Positions 1 through 8,505 of a stretch of DNA of 64,000 nucleotides are shown here, in pieces. Below the pieces are notes generated by a model that did not search any database, was not told where the DNA came from, and worked only from the letters and a program-made list of their open reading frames with translations. Source of the DNA: Leifsonia aquatica (lineage in GTDB: Bacteria; Actinomycetota; Actinomycetes; Actinomycetales; Microbacteriaceae); NCBI RefSeq assembly GCF_014190775.1, contig NZ_JACHVP010000005.1:186001-250000 (forward strand), given 5' to 3'. How positions within the stretch are numbered: the first letter of the stretch is position 1; each line of letters starts with the position of its first letter. Position numbers and translations under genes: made by a program.

Positions 1-139
1 CCGCAAGGTCGAGATCGGCAGCTACGAGGGTATCCGCCACCGCAAGGGCCTCCCGGTCCGCGGCCAGCGCACCAAGACGAACGCTCGTACCCGCAAGGGC
101 CCGAAGCGCACCGTGGCCGGCAAGAAGAAGGCGCGCTAA
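1..139 (+). CDS. rpsM: 30S ribosomal protein S13, 3' end only
   Basis: The last 46 codons of S13, a 30S head protein that contacts tRNA and 23S rRNA at bridge B1. The 5' end lies outside the window. The visible part has the conserved [24 protein letters not shown] segment (split here as [10 protein letters not shown] then [10 protein letters not shown]) and the basic C-terminal tail ending GKKKAR. The stop TAA is at 137-139. rpsK follows after 37 nt with its own AGGAG, as in the usual alpha operon. Identification rests on the family signature and on the neighbour. Confidence 0.95.
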   Translation, partial: RKVEIGSYEGIRHRKGLPVRGQRTKTNARTRKGPKRTVAGKKKAR

Positions 140-176
140 GGCCCGCGGCCCGCAGCTCTAGGATTCAGGAGAAAAA

Positions 177-575
177 ATGGCAGCACCCAAGTCGGCCGCT
201 CGCAAGCCGCGCAAAAAGGAAAAGAAGAACATCGCTGTGGGCCAGGCCCACATCAAGAGCACCTTCAACAACACGATCGTCTCGATCACCGACACCACCG
301 GTGCGGTCATCAGCTGGGCTTCGTCCGGCGGCGTCGGGTTCAAGGGCTCGCGCAAGTCGACCCCGTTCGCCGCGCAGCTGGCCGCCGAGTCGGCCGCCCG
401 CCAGGCGCAGGAGCACGGGATGAAGAAGGTCGACGTCTTCGTCAAGGGCCCGGGCTCGGGACGCGAGACGGCGATCCGCTCGCTCCAGGCCGCTGGCCTC
501 GAGGTGGGCTCGATCAACGACGTCACGCCGCAGGCGCACAACGGTTGCCGCCCGCCCAAGCGTCGCCGCGTCTAG
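177..575 (+). CDS. rpsK: 30S ribosomal protein S11
   Basis: 132-residue S11, a component of the 30S platform near the mRNA exit and the Shine-Dalgarno helix. The N-terminus is basic and Ala/Lys-rich. The core [14 protein letters not shown] and the C-terminal [11 protein letters not shown] are diagnostic. ATG 177 is preceded by AGGAG at about 7 nt. It is second in the alpha operon (rpsM-rpsK-rpoA-rplQ). rpsD, which sits between rpsK and rpoA in mycobacteria, is absent here; a 120-nt spacer containing two inverted repeats takes its place. Confidence 0.97.
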   Translation: MAAPKSAARKPRKKEKKNIAVGQAHIKSTFNNTIVSITDTTGAVISWASSGGVGFKGSRKSTPFAAQLAAESAARQAQEHGMKKVDVFVKGPGSGRETAIRSLQAAGLEVGSINDVTPQAHNGCRPPKRRRV

Positions 576-590
576 TTCTCTTCACGTCGC

Positions 591-628
591 CCGTCAGGCG
601 GCGGTCCGACCGGGCCGCCGCCTGTCGG
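591..628 (+). promoter_or_regulatory. Strong hairpin in the rpsK-rpoA spacer
   Basis: Arms 591-604 and 615-628 pair over 14 positions with one T:T mismatch, and the inner bases extend the stem further. It starts 15 nt after the rpsK stop. No T-run follows, so it may be an attenuator, a processing site or a partial terminator rather than a full stop. The function is inferred. Confidence 0.5.
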
Positions 629-655
629 CGTGACGAACCCCACCTCACTCAACGC

Positions 656-677
656 AAGTGTCATATAGCGGACACTT
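656..677 (+). promoter_or_regulatory. Perfect inverted repeat just upstream of rpoA
   Basis: AAGTGTC at 656-662 and GACACTT at 671-677 are exact reverse complements around an 8-nt AT-rich loop. The repeat ends 18 nt before the rpoA GTG and directly precedes its GAAAGGA ribosome binding site. It could be an mRNA hairpin affecting rpoA translation or a protein binding site. Confidence 0.45.
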
Positions 678-695
678 AGCCGAAAGGAATCAACA

Positions 696-1691
696 GTGCT
701 CATTGCACAGCGTCCTACGCTCACCGAAGAGAACATCTCCGAGTTCCGCTCGCGGTTCGTCATCGAGCCCCTGGAGCCCGGCTTCGGATACACCCTCGGC
801 AACTCGCTTCGCCGCACCCTGCTCTCGTCCATCCCCGGTGCCGCTGTCACCAGCATCCGCATCGACGGCGTGCTGCACGAGTTCAGCACCGTCCCGGGTG
901 TGAAGGAAGACGTCACCGAGATCATCCTGAACATCAAGGGTCTCGTGGTGTCGAGCGAGCACGACGAGCCGATCACCGCCTACCTGCGCAAGACCGGCTC
1001 CGGCCAGGTCACCGCGGCGGACATCTCGGCTCCGGCCGGTGTGGAGATCCACAACCCCGAGCTGGTCATCGCGACCCTCAACGACAAGGCGAAGTTCGAG
1101 GTCGAGCTCACCATCGAGCGCGGCCGCGGCTACGTGTCGGCCCAGCAGAACCGCAACGAGTACAGCGAGGCGGGCCAGATCCCGATCGACTCGATCTACT
1201 CCCCGGTCCTGAAGGTCACCTACCGCGTCGAGGCCACCCGTGCCGGCGAGCGCACCGACTTCGACCGCCTCGTGGTCGACGTCGAGAGCAAGCCCGCGAT
1301 CACCCCGCGTGACGCGATCGCGTCGGCCGGCCGCACGCTGGTCGAGCTGTTCGGTCTGGCGCGCGAGCTCAACAGCGCCGCCGAGGGCATCGAGATCGGC
1401 CCCGCGCCGGTCGACCAGGTCCTCAGCTCCGAGCTCTCGATGCCCATCGAGGACCTCGACCTGTCGGTCCGTTCGTACAACTGCCTCAAGCGCGAGGGCA
1501 TCAACACCGTGAGCGAGCTCGTCTCGCTGTCGGAGACGCAGCTCATGAACATCCGCAACTTCGGTCAGAAGTCGGTGGATGAGGTCAAGGACAAGCTGAC
1601 GGAGATGGGTCTGTCGCTGAAGGACTCGGTTCCCGGGTTCGACGGTGCCCACTTCTACAGCGGGTACGAAGAGGACGAGACCACCATCTGA
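696..1691 (+). CDS. rpoA: DNA-directed RNA polymerase subunit alpha
   Basis: 331-residue alpha subunit, which dimerises to scaffold beta and beta' and contacts UP elements and activators. The N-terminal assembly domain (about 1-230) includes [20 protein letters not shown]. The C-terminal domain (about 245-312) has the helix-hairpin-helix region [15 protein letters not shown]. The acidic tail YEEDETTI is usual in actinobacteria. GTG 696 is chosen because it gives the expected N-terminus LIAQRPTL and follows GAAAGGA. The length is normal for the family. Confidence 0.97.
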   Translation: MLIAQRPTLTEENISEFRSRFVIEPLEPGFGYTLGNSLRRTLLSSIPGAAVTSIRIDGVLHEFSTVPGVKEDVTEIILNIKGLVVSSEHDEPITAYLRKTGSGQVTAADISAPAGVEIHNPELVIATLNDKAKFEVELTIERGRGYVSAQQNRNEYSEAGQIPIDSIYSPVLKVTYRVEATRAGERTDFDRLVVDVESKPAITPRDAIASAGRTLVELFGLARELNSAAEGIEIGPAPVDQVLSSELSMPIEDLDLSVRSYNCLKREGINTVSELVSLSETQLMNIRNFGQKSVDEVKDKLTEMGLSLKDSVPGFDGAHFYSGYEEDETTI

Positions 1692-1746
1692 GGCCTCGTC
1701 GTTCCCGACAAGCCTTTCGACGTTTCACAACTGGAGATAACCGATC

Positions 1747-2298
1747 ATGCCTAAGCCCACCAAGGGCCCCCGCCTCGGAGGCGGTCCCGCGCACGAGCGC
1801 CTCATGCTCGCCAACCTGGCTGCCGCGCTGTTCACGCACAAGAGCATCAAGACCACCGAGACCAAGGCGAAGCGTCTGCGTCCCTACGCCGAGCGTCTGA
1901 TCACGTTCGCGAAGCGCGGCGACCTGCACGCCCGCCGTCGCGTGCTCGCCGTGATCGGCGACAAGTCCGTGGTCCACGAGCTCTTCACCGAGATCGCGCC
2001 GCTGGTCGCTGAGCGTGAGGGCGGCTACACCCGCATCACGAAGCTCGGCTACCGCAAGGGTGACAACGCGCCGATGGCGCAGATCGAGCTCGTGCTCGAG
2101 CCCGTCACCCCGAAGGCCAAGCCGGCCAAGTCCTCGAAGGCCGCCGCCCCCAAGGCCGCTCCGGTCGAGGAGACCCCGGCTGAGGAGACCACCGAGGACA
2201 CCACGGCCGCTGAGGCCGAGGTCGTCGAGGAGTCGACCGGCGACGCCGAGGTCAGCGCCGACGAGACCACCGCCGAGGCGGAGGCCGAGAAGGCGTAA
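1747..2298 (+). CDS. rplQ: 50S ribosomal protein L17 with long acidic tail
   Basis: 183-residue L17, a protein at the polypeptide exit side of the 50S subunit. The conserved core (about 1-118) starts [21 protein letters not shown] and carries the [19 protein letters not shown] region. Residues from about 119 to the end are a low-complexity Ala/Glu/Thr/Pro extension, acidic overall, beyond the usual 115-125 residues; such tails are common in actinobacteria. It is the last gene of the alpha operon and is followed by a strong terminator. ATG 1747 follows GGAG. Confidence 0.95.
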   Translation: MPKPTKGPRLGGGPAHERLMLANLAAALFTHKSIKTTETKAKRLRPYAERLITFAKRGDLHARRRVLAVIGDKSVVHELFTEIAPLVAEREGGYTRITKLGYRKGDNAPMAQIELVLEPVTPKAKPAKSSKAAAPKAAPVEETPAEETTEDTTAAEAEVVEESTGDAEVSADETTAEAEAEKA

Positions 2299-2318
2299 CG
2301 CCCTCGCATCCTGTTCAG

Positions 2319-2350
2319 AAGGCCCCGCATCCATTCGGATGCGGGGCCTT
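2319..2350 (+). terminator. Intrinsic terminator after rplQ
   Basis: A perfect 14-bp stem (2319-2332 with 2337-2350) around the loop ATTC, followed by TCT. It closes the ribosomal operon. The -10 box of the next gene begins only 11 nt after the stem, so any -35 contacts for that promoter fall inside the terminator. Confidence 0.9.
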
Positions 2351-2360
2351 CTGCGTTGCG

Positions 2361-2366
2361 TAGGCT
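2361..2366 (+). promoter_or_regulatory. -10 box TAGGCT, leaderless start of the GNAT gene
   Basis: TAGGCT lies 6 nt before ATG 2373, with no Shine-Dalgarno sequence between. Transcription would begin at or next to the start codon. Confidence 0.6.
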
Positions 2367-2372
2367 GGCGGA

Positions 2373-3416
2373 ATGGAGCAGAACGACCAGACCCTGCCAC
2401 CGCTGTCCGACCGTGTGACGGCGCCGCCGACCTATAGGCCGCGGCATCCGCTGATCACCCGGTGGCGCGCGGCGACGCCGGAGGACGTGGACGCGGTGTG
2501 GGAGGTCGTGAAGGCGATGGATGCCGTCGACCACCCGAACTACATCACCACGCGCGACGAGGTCGCCGAGGATCTCGGCTATAGCTTCGTGGATCTGGAG
2601 AAGGACTCGCTGCTCGCCGAGACGGCGGACGGGCGGGTCGTCGCGGTGGGCATCGTGTTCGAGCCGCCGCGCAAGGAGACGCTGGTGCGCGAGTTCCTGA
2701 ACGGCGGCGTGCATCCGGAGTTCACCGGTCGCGGGATCGGCCGCGAGCTGCTGGCGTGGCAGCTGGCTCGAGGCGAGCAGAAGCTGGCGGCGCTGGACGC
2801 GCGGCTTCCGGGGTGGCTGGTCGGATACGCGGACGAGCGCGCTCCGCATCGGGAGCGCCTCCTGCGCTCCGCCGGGCTCGACCCGGTGCGCTACTTCCTC
2901 GGTCTCGAGCGCGATCTCGCCGAGCCGGTGCCCGACGTGGTGCCGGTCGGCGACGTGCGCATCGTGCCGTACACGCCCGAGCTCGCGGACGCGGTACACA
3001 GCGCGCGCGACGAGGCGTTCCGTGACCACTGGGGCAGCCAACCGATGAGCGACGAGCAGTGGGAGTCGTTCATCGGCGGGACCTTCCGCCCCGACCTGTC
3101 GTTCGTGGCCCTCGCGCCGGGAGCCGAGGGGGAGCATGTCGCGGGGTGCGTGCTGACTCAGGTGAACGAGGAGGACTGGACCGCGCAGGGCTTCAGCGGG
3201 GCCTACGTGGCGATGCTCGGCACGACCCGGGCGCACCGCGGGCAGCGGATCGCTCCGGCGCTGCTGTCGGCGACGCTCGCGGCGTGTGCCGATCTCGGAT
3301 GGGAGAAGGTGACGCTCGACGTCGACGCGGAGAACCCCACCGGCGCGCTCGGTCTCTACACGCGGCTGGGCTTCGTGACGGCGACGCGTGAGACAGGGTT
3401 GGTGCGCGCCTACTGA
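2373..3416 (+). CDS. Tandem GNAT-domain N-acetyltransferase
   Basis: 347 residues with two GNAT folds in one chain. The first has the acetyl-CoA loop HPEFTGRGIGREL at 114-126. The second has TRAHRGQRIAPALL at 285-298 and the C-terminal NPTGALGLYTRLGF at 321-334. The double-GNAT layout resembles mycothiol synthase MshD and other actinobacterial two-domain acetyltransferases, but I cannot tell the substrate and do not call it MshD. The start is fixed by the leaderless -10 box and by the terminator just upstream. The gene stands alone between the ribosomal operon and a convergent acyltransferase gene. Confidence 0.85.
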   Translation: MEQNDQTLPPLSDRVTAPPTYRPRHPLITRWRAATPEDVDAVWEVVKAMDAVDHPNYITTRDEVAEDLGYSFVDLEKDSLLAETADGRVVAVGIVFEPPRKETLVREFLNGGVHPEFTGRGIGRELLAWQLARGEQKLAALDARLPGWLVGYADERAPHRERLLRSAGLDPVRYFLGLERDLAEPVPDVVPVGDVRIVPYTPELADAVHSARDEAFRDHWGSQPMSDEQWESFIGGTFRPDLSFVALAPGAEGEHVAGCVLTQVNEEDWTAQGFSGAYVAMLGTTRAHRGQRIAPALLSATLAACADLGWEKVTLDVDAENPTGALGLYTRLGFVTATRETGLVRAY

Positions 3417-3422
3417 GGGCCG

Positions 3423-5378
3423 CTACTGCGGCCGCGGGCCGGCTTTGTCCCAGGGATTCGCCGGCCGCACGGTGGAGCGCTCGGCCAGTGTGTGGAGCGC
3501 GTCGCCGAGCGCTTCGGCGTAGAGGAGGCCGCCGCGGTGCCCGGGGTGGATCTGGTCGTCGGCGAGCAGGTCGAGGTGGCCCGCGATGGCACCCTTCCAG
3601 TCGGCGACGACGACGCGACCGGGATGGTCGGCGGCGTATCGGTCGAGCGTGGCGTTGACGCCGTCCGCCCACGACCGAGGCGCCTGGACGTTCACGAGCA
3701 CGAGGTGGCGGCGCGGGCCGATCGCGTCGAGGACCGCGTCGAGCGTGGTGGCAGAGATCGACCCGTTGGTGCCGAGGCCGAGCACGACGACATCCCGCAG
3801 CCCGCCGGAGGCGGCCGCCCCCGCGATCACCTCTGGAGCCTTGCTCATCTGCCGCGACACCACCGCGTCGACCGCGATCCCGGGGTAGGTCTCTTGGAGG
3901 GCCGGCGCGGAGGCGAGCATCACCGAGTCGCCGAAGGCGGAGATGTCGGGACCCTTCGCGATGGGATGCGGGTCGGGCGGGATGCGCAGGTGGGTGGGCG
4001 GGGCGCTCGGGGAGGCGCCGTGCCCGGGTCCGTCGAGGGACGCGGCACCCTGCTCGATCATCCGCTGGGCGCTGGTGGCGGCCGGGGCCAGTGCCATCGC
4101 CGCGACGGTGCCCGCGACCAGGAGGCCGGCGACAGCCGTTCCGGCGATTCCGGCGATCCGGGTCGGCCGGGAGCCCTGCATCCGGACGCGGGCGCGACGC
4201 AGCGCGCCCAGCAGGCCATGCTTCCGGATCGGCTGCTCGAGGTACCGGTACGACAAGAGGGCTGCAGCGCCGGTGACCGCGAGCGACCCGACGCCCACGA
4301 GGACCGCCGCGATCGGCTCGTTCTCGTCGGGCACGAAGGCGCACGCGAGCACGAACACGGGCCAGTGCCAGAGGTAAAGACCGTACGAACGCGCTCCGAC
4401 GAACCGTAGCGGCGCGAGATCGAGGGTGCGGCCGAGGGAGGAGCGTGGCACGATGGCCGCCCAGATCGCGACCGCGCTGAGAACGCTGACCAGCGCCAGC
4501 CCGCCGCGGTAGGTGAAGTCCGCATCGGAGGTCATCGCGTAGGCGCACACGACCAGTCCCAGGACGGAGAGCGCGCCCAGGGGCCCCAGGCCGCGTCGCA
4601 CGAACGTCTGCAGGGCGCTCTCGCCCGCGTCGAGGTCGAGCGGGCGCATCCGCACCACCAGGAGAGCCAGGGCCGCGCCGAGGGCGAGCCCGAAGCTGTG
4701 GGTGTCCGAGCCGAAGTAGACGCGCGTGGGGTCCTCGCCGGGCACGTAGAGCACGGCCATCCAGATCGCCGAGGCGGCGGCCGCTGCCAGCACGATCGCG
4801 AACCGCGCCCACCAGTGGCGGATCAGAGCCAGGGCCAGCAGGATCAACGGCCAGACCAGGTAGAACTGCTCCTCGACCGCCAGGGACCAGAGGTTGCGGA
4901 ACAGCTCCGGCGCGCCCTGGGCGAAGTAGCTGGAGTCGGCCGCGATCGAGAGCCAGTTGGCGCTGAAGGTGAAGGCTCCGAGGATCTGTCGCGGCAGGCC
5001 GACCAGCACGTCGCCGCCGAGCGCCAGGGCGACCGTGGAGCACACGATCACCAGCAGTGCGATGGCGGGAAGGAGGCGCCGCGCGCGTCGTACCCAGAAC
5101 CGCCGCAGATCGATGCGGTCGGTCGTGCGGCGCTCCCGCACGAGCAGGCTCGTGATGAGGAACCCGCTGATCACGAAGAACACGTCGACGCCGATGAAAC
5201 CGCCGGGCAGGACGCCGGGGAACAGGTGGTAGATCATCACGACGGCGACCGCGAAGGCACGCAGCCCGTCGAGACCCGCGTACCGCACCGGCAGGGACGG
5301 CGAGGGGCCCGAGACGGGCGCGGCCGGACGATCGACGGTCACGGCGGGCTGGACGGTGAGGAGAGGCAATTCAGTCAC
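3423..5378 (-). CDS. OafA/YrhL-type membrane acyltransferase with C-terminal SGNH domain
   Basis: About 651 residues from GTG 5378. The N-terminal acyltransferase-3 domain begins YAGLDGLRAFAVAVVMIYHL (near residue 34) and includes FFVISGFLI and several hydrophobic helices. The C-terminal SGNH hydrolase-like domain has AFGDSVM near 485, LGTNG, and DDQIHPG near the end. Proteins of this layout move acetyl or other acyl groups across the membrane to cell-wall or surface glycans. An in-frame TTG at 5447 would add 23 residues; neither start has a clear ribosome binding site, so the N-terminus is uncertain. It is divergent from truA. Confidence 0.88.
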   Translation of the reverse strand: MTELPLLTVQPAVTVDRPAAPVSGPSPSLPVRYAGLDGLRAFAVAVVMIYHLFPGVLPGGFIGVDVFFVISGFLITSLLVRERRTTDRIDLRRFWVRRARRLLPAIALLVIVCSTVALALGGDVLVGLPRQILGAFTFSANWLSIAADSSYFAQGAPELFRNLWSLAVEEQFYLVWPLILLALALIRHWWARFAIVLAAAAASAIWMAVLYVPGEDPTRVYFGSDTHSFGLALGAALALLVVRMRPLDLDAGESALQTFVRRGLGPLGALSVLGLVVCAYAMTSDADFTYRGGLALVSVLSAVAIWAAIVPRSSLGRTLDLAPLRFVGARSYGLYLWHWPVFVLACAFVPDENEPIAAVLVGVGSLAVTGAAALLSYRYLEQPIRKHGLLGALRRARVRMQGSRPTRIAGIAGTAVAGLLVAGTVAAMALAPAATSAQRMIEQGAASLDGPGHGASPSAPPTHLRIPPDPHPIAKGPDISAFGDSVMLASAPALQETYPGIAVDAVVSRQMSKAPEVIAGAAASGGLRDVVVLGLGTNGSISATTLDAVLDAIGPRRHLVLVNVQAPRSWADGVNATLDRYAADHPGRVVVADWKGAIAGHLDLLADDQIHPGHRGGLLYAEALGDALHTLAERSTVRPANPWDKAGPRPQ

Positions 5379-5503
5379 AGAGGCAGTCGGCGGGCGGGTG
5401 CGGGTGAGGCCGCGCCGCAGCGGGCACGGAAGCGCCCACGATAGCAATCGCGGCTGACAGTCGGCTCACCCGGGGCGGCGCGCCCGACCCTCCGATCGCT
5501 CCA

Positions 5504-5509
5504 TAGAAT
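5504..5509 (+). promoter_or_regulatory. -10 box TAGAAT, leaderless start of truA
   Basis: TAGAAT is 6 nt before ATG 5516. No separate 5' leader is expected. Confidence 0.6.
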
Positions 5510-5515
5510 CGAGGG

Positions 5516-6382
5516 ATGACCGACGTGGTGACGCGCTACCGGCTCGACATCGCCTATCAGGGCACCGACTTCAACGGCTGGGGGCGACAGCCCGGACTCC
5601 GCACGGTGCAGGGCGTGCTCGAGGACGCCCTCGCGACCATCTTCCGCCGGGCGGGCGACCCGCCCACGCTCACCGTCGCGGGCCGCACCGACGCGGGCGT
5701 CCACGCACTCGGTCAGGTCGCCCACGTGGACCTCACCGTGCCGCAGGTCGCGCTGCTGCGGCGGCCCCACGGCAAGCGCCCTCCGCTGCCGGTGCACGAG
5801 GCGCTCGCCCGTCGGCTGAACGGCGTGCTCGGCCCGGTGGCGGACGTCATCGTGCGTGAGGCGAGCGAGGCGCTCCCGGGCTTCGACGCGCGCTTCTCGG
5901 CTGTGTGGCGCCGGTACGAGTACCGCGTCGCCGATCGCCACGCCTTCCGCGACCCGCTCCAGCGTCATCGCATCGCCTGGGTGTCGTCGGAGCTCGACCA
6001 CACGCGGATGGACATGGCGGCGCACGGGCTGCTCGGCCTCCACGATTTCGCGAGCTACTGCAAGGCGAGGGAGGGCGCCACGACGATCCGCACCCTCCAG
6101 GCGTTCTCCTGGCGGAGGGAGGCGGACGGGGTGCTCGCGGGGGAGGTCGTCGCCGATGCCTTCTGCCACAGCATGGTCCGCGCGCTCGTGGGAGGGTGCG
6201 TGGAGGTCGGCGAGGGCAAACTCGAACCGGGCGACCTGATCGCCCTCCGGGACGACCAGCGCCGTACCAACGCGTTCAAGGTCATGCCCGCGCGCGGTCT
6301 GACACTGCTGGAGGTCGGCTACCCGGAAGCGGCGGAGCTGTCGCTGCGCGCGGAGCAGACCCGGGCTCTGCGCTCGCTCTGA
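5516..6382 (+). CDS. truA: tRNA pseudouridine(38-40) synthase TruA
   Basis: 288 residues. The enzyme isomerises uridines 38-40 in the tRNA anticodon stem. The catalytic aspartate is D59 in VAGRTDAGVHALGQVAH. Other family segments are FDARFSAVWRRYEYRV, the HDFASYCK motif and FCHSMVRALVG near the C-terminus. truA usually follows rplQ in bacteria; here two genes have moved in between. Its last 101 nt overlap the 3' end of a convergent glycosyltransferase gene. Confidence 0.96.
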   Translation: MTDVVTRYRLDIAYQGTDFNGWGRQPGLRTVQGVLEDALATIFRRAGDPPTLTVAGRTDAGVHALGQVAHVDLTVPQVALLRRPHGKRPPLPVHEALARRLNGVLGPVADVIVREASEALPGFDARFSAVWRRYEYRVADRHAFRDPLQRHRIAWVSSELDHTRMDMAAHGLLGLHDFASYCKAREGATTIRTLQAFSWRREADGVLAGEVVADAFCHSMVRALVGGCVEVGEGKLEPGDLIALRDDQRRTNAFKVMPARGLTLLEVGYPEAAELSLRAEQTRALRSL

Positions 6383-7640
6383 GCCGCCGCATCCGCCGGA
6401 GCACCCGCTTGCCCGAGCGGATGGGGGTGCCGATGACGAGCGCCACCCCGCCGAGCACGCTGCGGTCGTGCGCACCGAGGGCGACCTTGCGCTCCCAGGC
6501 CCGCCGGAGCGCTCCGCCACGACTGCGGCGGGCTGCCGGCCGGTCCGGGAGGAGGCCCGCATCCCGGGCGGTCATGAACGTGTCGGCGCGCACCGCCCAG
6601 TCGTCGTCGGCGGCCGGGTGGAAGTAGTTGTCGTCGCGCCATTCCGGCCGCACGGACCCGAAGCGTCCGGCGATCAGGTCGGCTGCCGTCCCCTCGGTGC
6701 CGCTGCCCGCGAAGACCTCGTTGATCAGTCCTCGGGAGACGCCGAAGTCGGTGAGGGTCAGCGCGGGGACGCCTCGTCCGACGGCCTCGATCATCGCGGT
6801 GGAGCTCACGGTGACGAGCGCCAGCGCGCGGTCGAGATGAGCATCCATCGGACCCGTCTCGACCGTCAGGTTCGCGGGGGCGTCGTTCGGGAGGAGGTCG
6901 GCGTAGGGATACGTCTCGCGGTGCGTCTGCTGCTCGCCGCGCACGGCGCGCGTCTTGATGACGACGCGCCACTCCGGGTGCGCAGCGGCCGCGTCGGCCA
7001 GCCAGCCGACGAGAGCGCGGCGGTCCTCCTCGGCGGACGGGACGCTCGGCTGCGCGGCGAAGACGACGGCATCGCGGTGCAGCGGTTCGGTCGTGCGGGT
7101 CGGGGTTGCGGAGGGGGCGGCGCGCAGGAACGGCAGGGTCGCCAGCGCGAAGTGCGGCTCCACTCCGCCCTCGGTCGCGAGCGCGGCGTACTCGCGCACC
7201 TCCCGCCGGCTGTGCAGCACGAACAGGTCCGCCCGCGCGCGCAGGAACAAGCCCTTCCACTTCGCCGGGTAGGAGATGCCGGGCAGCCCGGTGAGGATCA
7301 CGGGGCGCCGGCGCACCCGCCGGTGGAGCTGGTCGATGAGGAGTTCGGCGACCGGACCGAGCGTCGCGACCAGGACGGCGTCCGGCGGGTCGGCACGGAC
7401 GCGCTCCACGACGGCGTCGACGCTGATCGGTTCCGGCGGGTCGGCGGCGAGGTGCTCGAGTCGTTCGTCGAGCCCGTGGAACGCTGCGCGCAGCTGATCG
7501 CGGCTCGCCGCCGTCGGTGTGGCGATGGTGACGAGCTCCAGCCGCCAGTCCGGGGGAGCCGCCGACAGCAGGTGCGCCCCCCACTTGGCGAACGAGTCCG
7601 TGTCGACGACGCCGAGGACGCGCCGCGTCACCTCACGCAC
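6282..7640 (-). CDS. Putative glycosyltransferase of the nonulosonate module (DUF6716-like)
   Basis: 452 residues with no signal peptide or membrane span. It starts VLGVVDTDSFAKWGAHLL and contains ILTGLPGISYPAKWKGLFLR, DLFVLHSRREVREY and, later, ALVTVSSTAMIEAVGRGVPAL. The last resembles the nucleotide-sugar side of GT-B enzymes such as CDP-glycerol and polysialyl transferases. The DUF6716 label is from memory and not checked. Its position as third gene after a CMP-sugar synthetase and a NeuB-type synthase suggests it transfers a CMP-activated nonulosonic acid to a surface glycan (inference). GTG 7640 overlaps neuB by 8 nt; GTG 7631 is also possible. Confidence 0.7.
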   Translation of the reverse strand: MREVTRRVLGVVDTDSFAKWGAHLLSAAPPDWRLELVTIATPTAASRDQLRAAFHGLDERLEHLAADPPEPISVDAVVERVRADPPDAVLVATLGPVAELLIDQLHRRVRRRPVILTGLPGISYPAKWKGLFLRARADLFVLHSRREVREYAALATEGGVEPHFALATLPFLRAAPSATPTRTTEPLHRDAVVFAAQPSVPSAEEDRRALVGWLADAAAAHPEWRVVIKTRAVRGEQQTHRETYPYADLLPNDAPANLTVETGPMDAHLDRALALVTVSSTAMIEAVGRGVPALTLTDFGVSRGLINEVFAGSGTEGTAADLIAGRFGSVRPEWRDDNYFHPAADDDWAVRADTFMTARDAGLLPDRPAARRSRGGALRRAWERKVALGAHDRSVLGGVALVIGTPIRSGKRVLRRMRRLRASAEPGSAPRAATAPPLPGSRPPAVSDRARA

Positions 7641-8505
7641 CCACCCGGCGCAGCTTGGAGAGCGGGGCGAGCTCGCCCGGGAAGACGCGCTTCACGCCGT
7701 CGCCGAGGGCCGTCTCGATGATGCGGATGTCGCGGGCGAGCGTCTTCACGCCGTGCGGCTCCAGCGACGCCGCGTGGTCGGAACCCCACATGGTCCGGTC
7801 CAGGGTGATGTGGCGTTCGACCGCCGAGGCGCCGAGCGCGACCGCCGCCAGAGAGATCTGCAGTCCGGGCTCGTGCCCCGAGTAGCCGATCGGGATGCCG
7901 GGGTAGCGGGCCGCGAGCGTGCCGATCGTGCGCAGGTTGGCCTCCTCCGCCGGGAGCGGGTAGGTGGAGGTCGCGTGCAGGATGACGAGACGGTCGGTGG
8001 CGAGTGCGTCGACCGCGCGGTCGATCTGATCGAGGGTCGACATCCCGGTCGAGAGGATGACGGGCTTGCCGGTCGCGGCGACCGCACCCAGGAGCCCGAG
8101 ATCGGTGACCGACGCCGACGCGATCTTGTAGGCGACGACGTTGAGATCCTCGAGGAAGTCGACCGCCGGCTCGTCCCAGGGTGAGGCGAACCAGTCGAGC
8201 CCGCGCATGGTCGCGTAGTCGCCCACCTCGATGTACTGGTCGCGGTCGAACTCGACGCGGTAGCGGTACTCCAGGTAGGTCATGTCGCCCCACGGGGTGC
8301 TGCGGGGGACGGACTTCATGTGCTCGGGAGTGGAGATCGCGGGCGTGCGCTTCTGGAACTTCACCGCCTGCATGCCGGCGTCGGCGGCCACGTCGATGAG
8401 CTGCTTGGCGATCTCGACGTCGCCGTTGTGGTTGAGTCCGATCTCGCCGATCAGGTAGGCGGGGTTGCCGTCGCCGATGTGCGAGCGGCCGATCTGCACG
8501 GTCAT
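7633..8505 (-). CDS. neuB: NeuB-type N-acetylneuraminate/nonulosonate synthase, short form
   Basis: 290 residues of the NeuB TIM barrel, which condenses phosphoenolpyruvate with a mannose-type sugar to give a nine-carbon acid. Visible landmarks are YLIGEIGLNHNGD near the start, MQAVKFQKR, PVILSTGMSTLDQID and IGYSGHEPG. Most NeuB and SpsE proteins have about 340-350 residues and end in a SAF (antifreeze-like) domain, which is absent here. The substrate (ManNAc, mannose-6-phosphate or a legionaminic precursor) cannot be read from the sequence. It starts inside the stop of the upstream CMP-sugar synthetase gene (ATGA overlap), so the two are translationally coupled. Confidence 0.85.
   Translation of the reverse strand: MTVQIGRSHIGDGNPAYLIGEIGLNHNGDVEIAKQLIDVAADAGMQAVKFQKRTPAISTPEHMKSVPRSTPWGDMTYLEYRYRVEFDRDQYIEVGDYATMRGLDWFASPWDEPAVDFLEDLNVVAYKIASASVTDLGLLGAVAATGKPVILSTGMSTLDQIDRAVDALATDRLVILHATSTYPLPAEEANLRTIGTLAARYPGIPIGYSGHEPGLQISLAAVALGASAVERHITLDRTMWGSDHAASLEPHGVKTLARDIRIIETALGDGVKRVFPGELAPLSKLRRVGA

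Noticed and set aside
690-1652. Minus-strand open frame opposite rpoA
   Set aside because: It mirrors rpoA codon structure, has Arg/Val/Asp bias, and no family features.
5379-5447. TTG 5447 start for the acyltransferase
   Set aside because: It adds 23 Arg/Pro-rich residues without family match; kept only as an alternative.
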